A stretch of DNA of 61,060 bases from Burkholderiales bacterium Ga0077543 (GCA_001464055.1 LNET01000093.1:1-61060); one strand, 5' to 3'; counted from the first letter of the stretch, positions 1 through 11,110 are shown. The notes: a model not told the origin generated them from the sequence alone. Made by a program: numbers and translations.

Positions 1-481
1 TCGCGTCGATGGACTTCAGGCCGGTCTGCAGCGGCTGGTCGACGCTCTTGCGCGCGATCACGCCCGGGGCGACCTTCTCGATGATGTCGGTCATCTTGGC
101 GTTGATCGGACCCTTGCCGTCGATCGGCTGACCCAGCGCGTTGACGACGCGGCCAATCAGTTCGGGGCCGACGGGCACGGACAGGATGTTGCCCGTGCAC
201 TTCACGGTGTCACCTTCGCTGATGTGCTCGTACTCGCCCAGGATCACTGCGCCCACCGAGTCACGCTCGAGGTTGAGCGCCAGGCCGAAGGTCGGCTGGC
301 CGCTGGCGGTGGCGGGGAATTCCAGCATCTCGCCTGCCATCACGTCGGACAAGCCATGCACACGCACGATGCCGTCGGTGACGGACACGACGGTGCCCTG
401 GTTCTTGATGTCGGCAGCTGCGCCAAGGCCTTCAATGCGGCTCTTGATCAGCTCGGAAATTTCTGCGGGATTCAGTTGCAT
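1..481 (-). CDS. atpA: ATP synthase F1 subunit alpha (partial, N-terminal part)
   Basis: N-terminal 160 or so residues of the alpha subunit of the F1 catalytic head; the gene runs off the left edge, so the nucleotide-binding P-loop is not in view. The start reads [19 protein letters not shown], and the beta-barrel segment with [16 protein letters not shown] and [11 protein letters not shown] is typical of bacterial AtpA. It follows atpH in the same direction with a 68-bp gap, the standard atpIBEFHAGDC order. The alpha3beta3 head carries ATP synthesis at the inner membrane. Identification is secure; only the truncation by the window limits it. Confidence 0.97.
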   Translation of the reverse strand, partial: MQLNPAEISELIKSRIEGLGAAADIKNQGTVVSVTDGIVRVHGLSDVMAGEMLEFPATASGQPTFGLALNLERDSVGAVILGEYEHISEGDTVKCTGNILSVPVGPELIGRVVNALGQPIDGKGPINAKMTDIIEKVAPGVIARKSVDQPLQTGLKSIDA

Positions 482-549
482 GGTGTTCTCCGGGGACGGT
501 GTTCCGGCGCCGCTGGCCAGCGGAACAGGGCGCCTGGGCCTGGGAAGGC

Positions 550-1074
550 TCAGGCGGTCAGTGCAGTTTTCATGCGGTCCAGACGCGCTCTGACGGATGT
601 GTCGAGCACTTCGTCACCCACTTCAGCGCGGATGCCGCCGATCAGGTTGGCATCGACGTGGACGATGAGCTCGAGCTTGCAGGCAAAGCGCTTTTCGAGC
701 ACTTGGAGCAGTTCTGCGGCTTGTTCTTCGCTGAGTGCAAAGGCGCTGGTGACACGTGCCTGCGAGATGCCAGCGCGTGCATCCAGCAGTGCCTGAGCCT
801 GTGTCGCCATTTCCGGCACGGCCATGAGTCGGCCGTTGTCGATGACGGCACGCAGCAGGTTCTGCACCGGCACGGACAAAGGCTGCCCGGCCGCCGCAGC
901 GATCAGGTCGAACACTTGTTCAGGCGTGGACTTGGGATGCCGCGCGAAGCTCTGCAGCTCCGGTTCGGCAGCCACCCGGGCCACAGCGTGCAGCTGGGCC
1001 ACGGTGGCAGCGTCGGCACCGGCGCTGATCAGGGCTTCGGCGTAAGGCCGGGCAATGGTGGCGAGTTCAGCCAT
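550..1074 (-). CDS. atpH: ATP synthase F1 subunit delta
   Basis: The 174-aa delta (OSCP-like) subunit, which ties the F1 head to the peripheral b2 stalk. It begins [19 protein letters not shown], the conserved first helix of the family, and ends with the usual second-domain region containing [19 protein letters not shown]. Length matches the family. The start lies 3 bp after the atpF stop, suggesting translational coupling inside the atp operon. Nothing unusual is seen. Confidence 0.97.
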   Translation of the reverse strand: MAELATIARPYAEALISAGADAATVAQLHAVARVAAEPELQSFARHPKSTPEQVFDLIAAAAGQPLSVPVQNLLRAVIDNGRLMAVPEMATQAQALLDARAGISQARVTSAFALSEEQAAELLQVLEKRFACKLELIVHVDANLIGGIRAEVGDEVLDTSVRARLDRMKTALTA

Positions 1075-1077
1075 GGC

Positions 1078-1548
1078 TCAAAGCTCTGCCTTCAGGCGCG
1101 ACAACAGCTCGGCATGCACCTGGCTGTTGACTTCGCGCTTCAGGATCTGCTCTGCGCCTTTGACGGCCAGCACCGCCACCTGGTCGCGCAGGCTTTCGCG
1201 TGCAGACACCAGTTGCTGTTCAGCGTCGGCCCGGGCGGATGCCAGGATCTTGGCGGCTTCGTCGTTGGCACGGCGCTTGGCTTCTTCGACGAGTCCTGCA
1301 GCCATGCGCTCGGCGTCGGCGATGCGCTTCGTGCTTTCTTCGCGGGTGGCAGCCAACTGTTGCTCAACCCGCTGGTTGGCGGTGCTGAGCTCCTGCTTGG
1401 CGCGGTCGGCCGCAGCCAGACCATCTGCCACCCGCTGGGCCCGTTCGTCCAGGGCCTTGGTGATGGGCGGCCAGATGAAGCGCGCCGTGAACCAGGCCAG
1501 GAAAAGAAACGGGATCCACTGGATGAACAGACTTGCGTTGATGTTCAC
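1078..1548 (-). CDS. atpF: ATP synthase Fo subunit b
   Basis: The 156-aa b subunit, forming the peripheral stator stalk. One N-terminal membrane helix ([22 protein letters not shown], about residues 8-29) is followed by a long charged, alanine-rich coiled coil. The start is GTG, supported by an AAAGGAGT ribosome-binding site 6 bp upstream. It sits between atpE and atpH in the atp operon. Length and architecture are normal for betaproteobacteria. Confidence 0.96.
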   Translation of the reverse strand: MNINASLFIQWIPFLFLAWFTARFIWPPITKALDERAQRVADGLAAADRAKQELSTANQRVEQQLAATREESTKRIADAERMAAGLVEEAKRRANDEAAKILASARADAEQQLVSARESLRDQVAVLAVKGAEQILKREVNSQVHAELLSRLKAEL

Positions 1549-1584
1549 AGCTTGACTCCTTTCGAGCGTGAAAGGGAGCCGTGC

Positions 1585-2791
<1,207 letters not shown>

Positions 2792-2809
2792 CTTGGTTGT
2801 TCCCGTCGG

Positions 2810-3319
2810 TCAGTTCTTTTTCGAGCCACGCCACAACAATGCGGCCCAATAACACTTCAAACACACCACCAGACCCGCCAGCAGCGCTGGCCAGGACAGA
2901 GGTTGCAGGATCAGCGGCGCCAGCAGCAGCATGACAACCGACAACCCCACCTTGACTGCTTCCCACACCATGAAGCTGGCCAGGCCCGAGCCTGCCGGCC
3001 GGCCTGCACGTGGCTTCGAGATTCCCCAGGCCATCAAGGCGCTTGGCAAAACCACGGCGGCCGTCCCGTAGAGGAACGAACCGACCCAGGCCATGGGGCT
3101 AGACAGCAGCACCATCGCCAGGGCAAGCGCCAGCCCCACACCAGCCTGAACCCCCACCACACGCCAGGGTGATACCGGCATCTGACGGGCGATCAAGGCC
3201 TGCGCCTGGTCTCGCGTCAGCGCCTGGGCAGCTGGGTTCACTGCTTCGCCGAGTTGATCAACGTCGTCCCACCCCAGAGGCTGCACAGCGTGACGAGATG
3301 TCGAATTTTCTTCTTTCAT
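2810..3319 (-). CDS. atpI: ATP synthase assembly protein I
   Basis: The 169-aa first gene of the atp operon. It has four hydrophobic segments in the last 120 residues and ends LKCYWAALLWRGSKKN, resembling betaproteobacterial AtpI, a membrane protein thought to help c-ring assembly and Mg2+ supply. The start chosen is the ATG of MKEENSTSR; a longer open frame upstream has no conserved content. The 230 bp between this start and the divergent DsbD gene must hold both promoters; no clear consensus is claimed. Confidence 0.85.
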   Translation of the reverse strand: MKEENSTSRHAVQPLGWDDVDQLGEAVNPAAQALTRDQAQALIARQMPVSPWRVVGVQAGVGLALALAMVLLSSPMAWVGSFLYGTAAVVLPSALMAWGISKPRAGRPAGSGLASFMVWEAVKVGLSVVMLLLAPLILQPLSWPALLAGLVVCLKCYWAALLWRGSKKN

Positions 3320-3549
3320 CGACAGACCGTTGTTCCGCGTCAGCGCCTGTGTGGTCGCTATGTCAAGAAACTCTAACGAGACCAGCAAAGCCGCAGGAGT
3401 ATACGAAGAAACCCGCAGACTCCGAAACCTCGTGAAACTTCTGCGCCCGCCGCGTAAGCTGCGGCACGGCCTGCAGGTCGGCATCCACACCGTGTTTGAC
3501 CTCACGCTTTCCATGGAACTCGAAGCTCCCGAGACTCTCTGACCAGCCC

Positions 3550-5712
3550 ATGTTTCCAGCCCCAGCCATGCCCCTGTTTCGCAGCGCCTGCGCGGCGCTG
3601 ATGCTCGCATCGCCCTGGGCGCTGCAGGCCCAGCCGACGAGCCAAGCGCCTGGTCCCGTCGTCACCACGCCGCAGGTCAGGGCCGAACTGCTGGCCCATG
3701 CCCCTGAAGGCATCGGTGCCGGCAAGACCGTCTTGCTGGGCTTGAGGATCGATCACCAGCCGCACTGGCACACCTATTGGAAGAACCCCGGCGACTCCGG
3801 CCTGCCGACAAGCCTGCAATGGACTCTGCCTGGGGGTGTGCAGGCCGGCGAGATCCAGTGGCCGACGCCGAAGCGGCTGCCCATCGGCCCGCTGATGAAC
3901 TACGGCTACGAGGACACCCTGCTGCTTCCGGTGACCCTGACGGTGCCCGCGGGCTTCGATGCCGACACCCTGGAAGTGCAACTGCGCGCGGACTGGCTGG
4001 TCTGCAAGGAAGTGTGCATTCCCGAAGGTGGCGACTTCCTGCTGAAGCTGCCGGCACGTGCCACGACGGCCGGCAGCGGCGCCCTGTTCGAGGCTGCGCA
4101 GGCCGCCATGCCCGTCGCCATGCCACAGGCCCAGGCCTCGGCCGAGGTGCGCAACGGCGCCCTGGTGCTGCGCGTGGCCGGGCTCCCTGCTCCCTGGCAG
4201 GGCAAGGCCATCGCCTTCTTCCCGGAAACCGCGGGCGTGATCAACAACGCCGCCAGGGTGCCCGGGCAGTGGCAGGGCGACGTCTGGTCGGCCAGCGTGC
4301 CGCTGGACCCGCAGCGCACCGAAAGCCCGGCGCAGATGCCTGCCGTGCTGGTTGCCGATGGCCAGACCACCGGCGGCCTTTTGCAGGTGCAGGTCACCAC
4401 ACCCTGGCCGGCACCCGGCACGGCCACCACGCAAGCGCCCTTGCCGGCACTGGGCGAGGGCACGGTCACGACGTCCAGCCCTGCTGCTGCGCCGGTCGGC
4501 CTGGGGCTGGCACTGCTGTTTGCCCTGCTCGGGGGCGCCCTGCTGAACCTGATGCCCTGCGTGTTTCCCGTGCTGTCCTTGAAGGTGCTGGGCTTCGCGG
4601 CCCACGCCGGCGACCGCCGGCAGTTGTTGGCCGGCGGGCTGGCCTACACGGCCGGTGTGGTGGCATCCTTCGTGGCGCTGGCGGCGCTGCTGCTGGCCCT
4701 GCGCGCCGGGGGCGAACAACTCGGCTGGGGCTTTCAACTGCAGTCGCCAGCGGTCGTGGCCGTTCTGGCCGCCTTGTTCACCCTGATCGGATTGAACCTG
4801 GCCGGCGTGTTCGAGTTCGGTTCAGTGCTGCCCAGCAGCCTGGCCGCAGCGCGCGCGCGCAATCCGCTGGTCGACTCGGCGCTGACGGGTGTGCTTGCCG
4901 TGGCCATTGCCTCGCCCTGCACTGCGCCTTTCATGGGCGCTTCGCTGGGCCTGGCGGTGACGCTGCCGGCGGTCCAGGCCCTGCTGGTGTTCGCTGCGCT
5001 TGGTCTGGGCATGGCCTTGCCGTACCTCGCGGCCAGCGCCTGGCCGGCCTTGGCCCGCGCGCTGCCGCGACCCGGTGTCTGGATGGCGCACTTCAAGACC
5101 GTGATGGCCTTCCCGATGTTCGCCACCGTCGTCTGGCTGGTCTGGGTGCTGGGCCAGCAGGCCGGCATCGACGGTGTGGCCGCGCTGCTGGCCTTGCTGG
5201 TGGTGTTGTCGTTCGCAGCCTGGGCGCTGGGCTCGCCCACGCTGGGCCCGAAAGCCCGCGGCGGCTTCGGCATGGCTGCAGCGCTGTTGCTGGCGGCGGT
5301 GCTGGCCTGGAGCGTGCCCACCCTGCGCCAGGATGCGATTGCCGCGCAACCGGCCCAGGCCAGCGACGACTGGCAGCCCTGGAGCGCCGAGCGCGTGGCC
5401 CAGGCCCAGGCTGAAGGCCGGCCGGTATTCGTCGACTTCACCGCGGCCTGGTGCGTGACCTGCCAATTCAACAAGCGCACCACCCTGGCAGATCGCGAAG
5501 TCGTGTCCGACTTCGAGGAACGGCGTGTCGTGCTGCTGCGGGCCGACTGGACACGCCGCGATCCCCTCATCACGGCCGAACTGGCCCGCTTCGGCCGCAA
5601 TGGGGTGCCGGTGTACCTGGTCTACACCCCAGGCGCTGCAGGGCCACGGGTTCTGAGCGAAATTCTGAGCGTTGCCGAAGTGCGCGCAGCGCTGGCCGGC
5701 GCACCCGGCTGA
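3550..5712 (+). CDS. Protein-disulfide reductase, DsbD/ScsB family
   Basis: An inner-membrane protein that carries electrons from cytoplasmic thioredoxin to periplasmic thiol proteins. Order of parts: signal-like segment to about residue 30; periplasmic DsbD-type N domain with WKNPGDSGLP and VCKEVCIPEG; an eight-helix transmembrane domain with the paired motifs NLMPCVFPVLSLK and ASPCTAPFMGASLG; and a C-terminal thioredoxin domain with VDFTAAWCVTCQ. All expected cysteines are present. The start taken is ATG 3550; ATG 3568 is also possible. It is transcribed away from atpI, with a redoxin gene 26 bp downstream, possibly an electron acceptor. Confidence 0.92.
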   Translation: MFPAPAMPLFRSACAALMLASPWALQAQPTSQAPGPVVTTPQVRAELLAHAPEGIGAGKTVLLGLRIDHQPHWHTYWKNPGDSGLPTSLQWTLPGGVQAGEIQWPTPKRLPIGPLMNYGYEDTLLLPVTLTVPAGFDADTLEVQLRADWLVCKEVCIPEGGDFLLKLPARATTAGSGALFEAAQAAMPVAMPQAQASAEVRNGALVLRVAGLPAPWQGKAIAFFPETAGVINNAARVPGQWQGDVWSASVPLDPQRTESPAQMPAVLVADGQTTGGLLQVQVTTPWPAPGTATTQAPLPALGEGTVTTSSPAAAPVGLGLALLFALLGGALLNLMPCVFPVLSLKVLGFAAHAGDRRQLLAGGLAYTAGVVASFVALAALLLALRAGGEQLGWGFQLQSPAVVAVLAALFTLIGLNLAGVFEFGSVLPSSLAAARARNPLVDSALTGVLAVAIASPCTAPFMGASLGLAVTLPAVQALLVFAALGLGMALPYLAASAWPALARALPRPGVWMAHFKTVMAFPMFATVVWLVWVLGQQAGIDGVAALLALLVVLSFAAWALGSPTLGPKARGGFGMAAALLLAAVLAWSVPTLRQDAIAAQPAQASDDWQPWSAERVAQAQAEGRPVFVDFTAAWCVTCQFNKRTTLADREVVSDFEERRVVLLRADWTRRDPLITAELARFGRNGVPVYLVYTPGAAGPRVLSEILSVAEVRAALAGAPG

Positions 5713-5738
5713 TCCACCCCCACCCCGAGGAACCATCC

Positions 5739-6356
5739 ATGAAGCGTCTTGCCATTGCCGCCGCCTTTGTCCTGGCCGCTGCCGCCTCGAGCCTGGCCAC
5801 TGCCGCCGCCACCGTCGGTCAGCCTGCACCGAACTTCACGGCCACCGACACCAGTGGCAAGGCAGTGTCGCTGTCCGACTTCAAGGGCAAGCACGTGGTG
5901 CTGGAGTGGGTGAATCCGGGTTGCCCGTTCGTCGTCAAGCACTACAGCAGCGGCAACATGCAGGGCACGCAAAAGGAAGCCGTGTCCAAAGGCGTGGTCT
6001 GGCTCGCCATCAGCAGCACCGCGCCCGAGGCCTCCGACTACAAGAAGCCGACCGATCTGGCGGGCTGGATGAAATCCCAGAAGGCCGCAGCCACGGCGAC
6101 GCTGATGGACGACGACGGCAAGGTCGGCAAGGCCTACGGTGCGCGCACGACGCCGCACATGTACATCGTGAACCCGGGCGGCACGCTGGTGTACGCCGGC
6201 GCCATCGACAACAAGCCCACCTCGAACGCCGCCGACATCCCTGGTGCCACGAACCACGTGAAGCAGGCACTGGCCGAGTCGCTGGCCGGCAAGCCGGTGA
6301 CGACGGCCTCGACCCGGCCTTACGGCTGTTCGGTGAAGTACGGCTCGGGCGCCTGA
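5739..6356 (+). CDS. Exported redoxin / thioredoxin-like protein
   Basis: A 205-aa protein with a signal peptide (alanine-rich, cut near residue 22) and an AhpC/TSA-type thioredoxin fold. The likely reactive cysteine is in NPGCPFVVKHY, and a second conserved cysteine lies near the C-terminus in RPYGCSVKY. A classic CxxC pair is absent, which points to a peroxiredoxin-like rather than a disulfide-exchange role. It follows the DsbD gene by 26 bp and is probably cotranscribed; the partnership is inferred from position. Confidence 0.88.
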   Translation: MKRLAIAAAFVLAAAASSLATAAATVGQPAPNFTATDTSGKAVSLSDFKGKHVVLEWVNPGCPFVVKHYSSGNMQGTQKEAVSKGVVWLAISSTAPEASDYKKPTDLAGWMKSQKAAATATLMDDDGKVGKAYGARTTPHMYIVNPGGTLVYAGAIDNKPTSNAADIPGATNHVKQALAESLAGKPVTTASTRPYGCSVKYGSGA

Positions 6357-6380
6357 GCTTTGCTGGCCGGGCCTGGCCGG

Positions 6381-7967
6381 TCAGGGCAGTCGAAGATACT
6401 GTGCTGCAAGCAGCTTGAAGGCTTCGGATTCAACCGGCCGGCCCAGCTCTTCCTGCAGGATGGCGGCCACGGCATCGGCCTGCAGCGCTGCCGCAGCCGC
6501 GTCCAGGAACAGGAGCCGGCAACGCCTGGCCAGCACGTCTTCGACGCTGCGCGCCATTTCGTAGCGCGCGGCAAAGCGCACCATCGCTTCGCTCAGGCCA
6601 CCACGGCTGCTCTCGCTGTCGTGCCAAAGCCAGTGCCCGGCGCCGGGCAGCGTCTGCAGCAGGGCGGCCTCGCTGCCGTACAGATGCTCTCCGGGCGGTT
6701 CTGACAATGACCGACCCGGGGCCGCGCCCAGCAGGCGCAGGCCGTTGGTGATGCCGGCAGGCTTGTGCGGCAGCAGGCCGCGCGCCATGGCGCGGTCCAG
6801 CACGTCTTCGGCCATCGCGCGGTAGGTGGTCCACTTGCCGCCGGTCACCGTGACGAGGCCACTGGCAGCCACCTGCACGGTGTGCTCGCGCGACAATTTC
6901 TGCGTGGCGCCGCCGGCCTCGGCCGCCACCGGCTTGACCAGCGGGCGCAGGCCCACCCACACCGAACGGACGTCGGCACGGCCAGGCGCACGCGCGAGGT
7001 AGCGCGCCGATTCACGCAGGATGAAGCCCACTTCCTCGGCAAACGGCTCGGGTTCACGCGCCAGGTCGTGGCGCGGCGTGTCGGTCGTGCCCAGGATGGT
7101 CTTGCCCAGCCAGGGCACGGCGAACAGCACGCGGCCGTCGGCCGTCTTGGGCACCAGCAGCGCATGCTGGCCTGGCAGGAAGGCGCGGTCGACGACCAGA
7201 TGCACGCCCTGGCTGGGGGCGACCATGCGCTCGGCCGTGGCCATGGCCGGCGCGTCCATGGCCCGCACCGCATCCACCCACACCCCTGTGGCATTGACGA
7301 CGCAGCGGGCGCGCAATTCGCCGGCCAGGCCGCTTTCTGCACAGCGCCAGGCCAGGCCACGCACCTGCGCGCGTTCGTGCAGAAGTCCGGTGACGGGGCA
7401 GTGGTTGACGAGCAGGGCGCCGCGCGCAGCGGCAGTGCGCGCGAGCGCCAGTGCCAGCCGCGCATCGTCGAACTGGCCGTCCCAGTAGCGCACGCCGCCC
7501 CACAGCCCGCGCGGCTGCACACCGGGCAGCAGTTCCAGCGTGCGGCGGCTGCTGAGCCATTCGGTACCGCCCAGGCCCTGGCGGCCGGCCAGGGCGTCAT
7601 AGGCCTTCAGTCCGACGCCGTAGAAGCCCCGTTCCCACCAGTGGTAGCCCGGCATCACGAACGGAATGCGCTGCGCCAGGTGGGGCGCGTTGGCGAGCAT
7701 CGCGCCACGCTCGTGCAAGGCTTCGCGAACCAGCGGCACGTCGCCCTGGGCCAGATAGCGCACACCGCCATGGGCCAGCTTGGTCGCACGCGACGAGGTT
7801 CCTGAAGCGAAGTCGTGCGATTCGAGCAGGACCACGCTGAAGCCCCGCGCTGCGGCATCCAGCGCCACGCCCAGCCCCACCGCGCCGCCGCCGACGATGG
7901 CCAGGTCCACTTCGCCTGCAGTCTGCAGGCGGGACAGCAGTTCCGGACGCGGCAGCGGCGTGGTCAA
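6381..7967 (-). CDS. glpD: Glycerol-3-phosphate dehydrogenase, FAD-dependent
   Basis: A 528-aa respiratory dehydrogenase oxidising sn-glycerol 3-phosphate to dihydroxyacetone phosphate at the inner membrane. The N-terminal FAD-binding motif DLAIVGGGAVGLGVALDAAA is complete, followed by the family signature FASGTSSRATKLAHGGVRYL. The C-terminal DAO_C-type domain is present. It is convergent with the redoxin gene and lies downstream of the lactonase/mutarotase pair in the same direction (gap 13 bp), so it may belong to a carbohydrate-related operon. Confidence 0.95.
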   Translation of the reverse strand: MTTPLPRPELLSRLQTAGEVDLAIVGGGAVGLGVALDAAARGFSVVLLESHDFASGTSSRATKLAHGGVRYLAQGDVPLVREALHERGAMLANAPHLAQRIPFVMPGYHWWERGFYGVGLKAYDALAGRQGLGGTEWLSSRRTLELLPGVQPRGLWGGVRYWDGQFDDARLALALARTAAARGALLVNHCPVTGLLHERAQVRGLAWRCAESGLAGELRARCVVNATGVWVDAVRAMDAPAMATAERMVAPSQGVHLVVDRAFLPGQHALLVPKTADGRVLFAVPWLGKTILGTTDTPRHDLAREPEPFAEEVGFILRESARYLARAPGRADVRSVWVGLRPLVKPVAAEAGGATQKLSREHTVQVAASGLVTVTGGKWTTYRAMAEDVLDRAMARGLLPHKPAGITNGLRLLGAAPGRSLSEPPGEHLYGSEAALLQTLPGAGHWLWHDSESSRGGLSEAMVRFAARYEMARSVEDVLARRCRLLFLDAAAAALQADAVAAILQEELGRPVESEAFKLLAAQYLRLP

Positions 7968-7980
7968 GCGGGGCGGGGCA

Positions 7981-8877
7981 TCAGGCGCGGGCGAAATTGA
8001 CCGGCAATCCCGGCGTGTCGACGCGCAGGGTCAGCACCTGGCCGGCCAGGGGCTGCAAGGCCAGTTCGTCGGCCGGTCGCTTGTCGCGCGCGGTGGTGAT
8101 GAACAGCGTGCGCAGGTCGGCGCCGCCGAAGCAGGGCATGGTGGCGCAACGCACGGGCAAAGGCAGGTCGGCCAGGCGCGTACCGTCGGGCGCCAGGCGC
8201 ACCAGGCGCTGGCCCTCGTACATGGCAATCCAGTAGGTGCCGGCGCTGTCGACCGCAGCACCGTCGGGGCGCCCGGCATAGTCGTCCAGGGCCTGGTCGG
8301 GCTTGCGCTTGTCGAACTGCGCGAACACCCGTCGGTGCGAGATGGCGCCGGTGGCGAGTTCGAAGTCGAAGGCATAGATGCAGTGCGCCGGGGTGTCGGC
8401 CCAGAGCATGGTGCGGCCGTCGGGTGACCAGGCCAGGCCGTTGCTCAACGTGATGTCGCCGGCCATGCGGTCGAGTTGGCCATCGGCCCAGCGGTACAGC
8501 GCTGCCGCCGGCCGCGTGCGCGGCTCGTACATCGAACCCACCCAGAACCGGCCCTGCGGGTCGGCCTTGCCGTCGTTGAAGCGTTGCTCAACCGGGTCGT
8601 AAGGGGGGTCTGCCAGCGGCTGGCGCTGGCCGCTGGCGGGGTCGAAGCGCCAGAGTCCGTCGCGCATGGCCAGCAACAGGCCGCTGCCGGGCAGCGGCGC
8701 ACAGGAAGCCGGTTCGCAGTCGAAACCCCACTGCGTGTGAAGGCTGCCCGCCTGCACCCACCGGTGCAAGGCCTTGCCAGGGATGTCGCACCAGTACAGC
8801 GCGCCTTCGTCGGGGTGCCAGAACGGTGACTCGCCCAAGCCGCAGGCGGGCGTGGGCAGGGCCTGGAACAGGCTCAC
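7981..8877 (-). CDS. SMP-30/gluconolactonase/LRE family sugar lactonase
   Basis: A 298-aa six-bladed beta-propeller sugar lactonase. Family marks include LGESPFWHPDEGALYWCDIPG near the start (metal-binding Glu), RFNDGKADPQGRFWVGSM, LSNGLAWSPDGR and the aspartate in YAGRPDGAAVD. The start is the GTG whose GTGA overlaps the stop of the upstream mutarotase by 4 bp, a coupling arrangement. Which sugar lactone it opens cannot be told. Together with the mutarotase it suggests oxidation of a free aldose. Confidence 0.9.
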   Translation of the reverse strand: MSLFQALPTPACGLGESPFWHPDEGALYWCDIPGKALHRWVQAGSLHTQWGFDCEPASCAPLPGSGLLLAMRDGLWRFDPASGQRQPLADPPYDPVEQRFNDGKADPQGRFWVGSMYEPRTRPAAALYRWADGQLDRMAGDITLSNGLAWSPDGRTMLWADTPAHCIYAFDFELATGAISHRRVFAQFDKRKPDQALDDYAGRPDGAAVDSAGTYWIAMYEGQRLVRLAPDGTRLADLPLPVRCATMPCFGGADLRTLFITTARDKRPADELALQPLAGQVLTLRVDTPGLPVNFARA

Positions 8878-9725
8878 GCGGTGGTGACCTCGAGCTTCAT
8901 CCAGGCGTCCAGCGTGGCGCCTGCGTCCAGCGTGCGCAGGCCGTGGGCACCGGGCTCGGTCATGTGGATGGCATTGCTGACGTGGCTGACGGGCTCGACG
9001 CAGTAATACGGGCTGGTGGCCGGGGTGTAGACCACCAGGTAGGGCAGCGAGGACGTCAGGCGCAGCGACAGCTTGTCGTCGCGGATGCGCGCCGGGCCGC
9101 GCCAGCCTTCGAAGCAGTTGTCGAAGGCCAGGTGCGAGACGTCGCCGTCGATGCCCGGTTGCGGCACGCGCCGGGTGGGCAAGCCGCTGGCATCGCTTTC
9201 CCAGCGGTCGGTCAGTTCGATGTGCAGCCGGCTGTGCGGCCGCTTGGGGAAATAGGGATGCCAGCCCAGGCCGACGGGCTGGGTGTGCGCGGCCAGGTTG
9301 GTGAAGGACATGTGCACCTCGAGCGCGCTGGCCGAAAGCACGAAACGCTGGCGCACGTCGAAGGCAAAGGGCCAGTGCGCGTCGGGCTGGTGGCTGTAGC
9401 CCAGCTCGATCTGCTGTTCGTCGTGGCGGAACACCTGCCACGGCCGCTGCCAGGCCACGCCATGCACCGAGTGCGGGTTGTCGTCGAAGTTGGGCTGGGT
9501 GGTGTGGTCGTGCCCGAGCCACCGAAAGCGCCTGTAGCCCAGGCGGTTGGAGTAGGGCACCAGCGGATAACAGCCGGCCTGGCGCGCACTGGCCAGCTCA
9601 GCCGGTTCGCTGCTGCGCATGACGGCAATGTCGCGCAGCCACAGGCCGGCGATGGCACCGCCCAGATCGGGGCGCAGCGACAGTCTCAGATCGCCGTTTT
9701 TCAGTTCAAGGCCGGTGGGGGTCAT
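8874..9725 (-). CDS. Aldose 1-epimerase (mutarotase) family protein
   Basis: A 283-aa galactose-mutarotase-like protein, interconverting alpha and beta anomers of sugars. It has the expected fold signatures YPLVPYSNRLGYRRF, NPHSVHGVAWQRPW with the catalytic-type His, and LGWHPYFPKRP. It overlaps the downstream lactonase by 4 bp, so both are probably made together. The chosen ATG gives MTPTGLELKNG; a longer frame upstream lacks similarity to the family. Confidence 0.9.
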   Translation of the reverse strand: MTPTGLELKNGDLRLSLRPDLGGAIAGLWLRDIAVMRSSEPAELASARQAGCYPLVPYSNRLGYRRFRWLGHDHTTQPNFDDNPHSVHGVAWQRPWQVFRHDEQQIELGYSHQPDAHWPFAFDVRQRFVLSASALEVHMSFTNLAAHTQPVGLGWHPYFPKRPHSRLHIELTDRWESDASGLPTRRVPQPGIDGDVSHLAFDNCFEGWRGPARIRDDKLSLRLTSSLPYLVVYTPATSPYYCVEPVSHVSNAIHMTEPGAHGLRTLDAGATLDAWMKLEVTTA

Positions 9726-9796
9726 GACGCTCTTCTTTTGGGAGGGAGGATTCGAAGCCGATGCCGATGATGCCCGAAGCCCCGTCTGGCACGACG

Positions 9797-10336
9797 CTAC
9801 CAGCGCGTCGCCACCTGTCCGAGGTCGACCTTCAGGTAATGCGCACCGGCAATGGGGTTGTAGTAGTACGGCGGCACCTCGACAAATCCGAGCGACGCAT
9901 ACAGGCCCCGCGCCGCTTCCATCTCGTCCAGCGTGTCGAGCAGCAGCGTCGAGTAGCCCGCCTCGGTGGCGCGGTCCAGCAGCGCACGCGACAGCAGACG
10001 GCCCAGACCGAAGCGGCGGAAGGCGGGGCGTACGAACAGCCGCTTCATCTCGCAGGCGTTGGGGTAGTCGACGTCGGACAAGGGACGGATCGCCCCGCAG
10101 CCTGCCGGCTGACCGTCGATCATGGCCAGCAGCAGCACACCGCCGGGCGCGGCATAGTCGCCAGGCAGCGCGGCCAGTTCGGCCTCGAAGCCCTGAAAGC
10201 ACAGGTCGACCTGCAGGCTGGCGGCGTAGTCCATGAACAGTGCCCGCACCAGGGCCAGGAAGTCGGGCAGGTCGCCGTCTTCGGCACTGACCAGGCGGAT
10301 CTCAGAATCCAAGCGTCGACACCCAGAAGGCTGCAC
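9797..10336 (-). CDS. GNAT family N-acetyltransferase
   Basis: A protein of up to 179 aa with a GNAT acetyl-CoA-binding core: CEMKRLFVRPAFRRFGLGRLL contains the R/Q-x-x-G-x-G/A loop, and the C-terminal LYASLGFVEVPPYYYNP is typical. It resembles the family's small-molecule acetyltransferases; the substrate is unknown. The start is uncertain: the ATG at 10336 overlaps the upstream cytochrome b gene by 35 bp, while a TTG at 10312 would shorten the overlap and still keep the whole domain. Confidence 0.85.
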   Translation of the reverse strand: MQPSGCRRLDSEIRLVSAEDGDLPDFLALVRALFMDYAASLQVDLCFQGFEAELAALPGDYAAPGGVLLLAMIDGQPAGCGAIRPLSDVDYPNACEMKRLFVRPAFRRFGLGRLLSRALLDRATEAGYSTLLLDTLDEMEAARGLYASLGFVEVPPYYYNPIAGAHYLKVDLGQVATRW

Positions 10337-11006
10337 CCGCGCTGACCGCGCCCAGGAACAGCGCCATGGCCCGCGTCGCGGCCGTGTCGCGGCTCGCGGG
10401 TGTTTCGGCAGGCAGCAGCTTGTCGCCGCTGATCATGGGCCGGATGAGGTTCGTCTTGCGCAACAGCAGGTAGCCCAGGACCGCGGCAACGTGAACTGCC
10501 ACCAGGCCGATGAGGATCCACTGCCCCGCTTCCTTGTGCCAGCTGGTGGCGAGCAGGCCGGTCTCGCTGGCGACAAAACGGTTCAGCGGGCCCAGGTTGG
10601 CGATCTCGTCGTCGGCCAGCAGCCCCGTGCCCAGTTGCACCAGCAGGATACCCAGCAGCGCAAACACCGACAGGCTGCCGAGCGGGCTGTGACCCACGTC
10701 GAGATGCTCTGCGGGCCGGGACTGGCCACGCAGGTAACGCAGCAGCGTGGCCGGGGCAAAGATGAAGCTGGCAAAGCGTGACCAGCGCCCGCCCACCAGA
10801 CCCCACATCACGCGGAACAGGACCAGGGCCAGAACCAGATAGCCGAAACGGAAGTGCCACACCATGGCGTTGCCGCCCAGCTTGGCGCTGACCACGCTGC
10901 CGACCACGGCGGCTGCCAGGATCCAGTGGAAGGCGCGGGTGGGCAAGTCCCAGACGCGGACAGTGGACAAACTCGGCAGCGGGCTGCCTCTCGGCGATTC
11001 GGTCAT
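10302..11006 (-). CDS. Cytochrome b561 family membrane protein
   Basis: A 234-aa di-haem b-type cytochrome. The N-terminal VWDLPTRAFHWIL with its haem-ligand histidine is typical of the bacterial b561/HupC group, and four membrane helices with further histidines (MVWHFRFGYL, TSWHKEAGQW, VAVHVAAVLGYLL) follow. It likely passes electrons between quinol and a periplasmic carrier. The divergent cytochrome c' gene 104 bp away is a possible partner, a pairing often seen in proteobacteria; that link is inference. Confidence 0.92.
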   Translation of the reverse strand: MTESPRGSPLPSLSTVRVWDLPTRAFHWILAAAVVGSVVSAKLGGNAMVWHFRFGYLVLALVLFRVMWGLVGGRWSRFASFIFAPATLLRYLRGQSRPAEHLDVGHSPLGSLSVFALLGILLVQLGTGLLADDEIANLGPLNRFVASETGLLATSWHKEAGQWILIGLVAVHVAAVLGYLLLRKTNLIRPMISGDKLLPAETPASRDTAATRAMALFLGAVSAGAAFWVSTLGF

Positions 11007-11110
11007 GGCTTTATCTTTGCAGTCATCCTGCCATGCTGCAAGCCCGGGATGCTTACACTGCGGCCGGGTGCCGTCCCCGACCCGTCCCCCTGCCGCAAGG
11101 AGATTCCTGC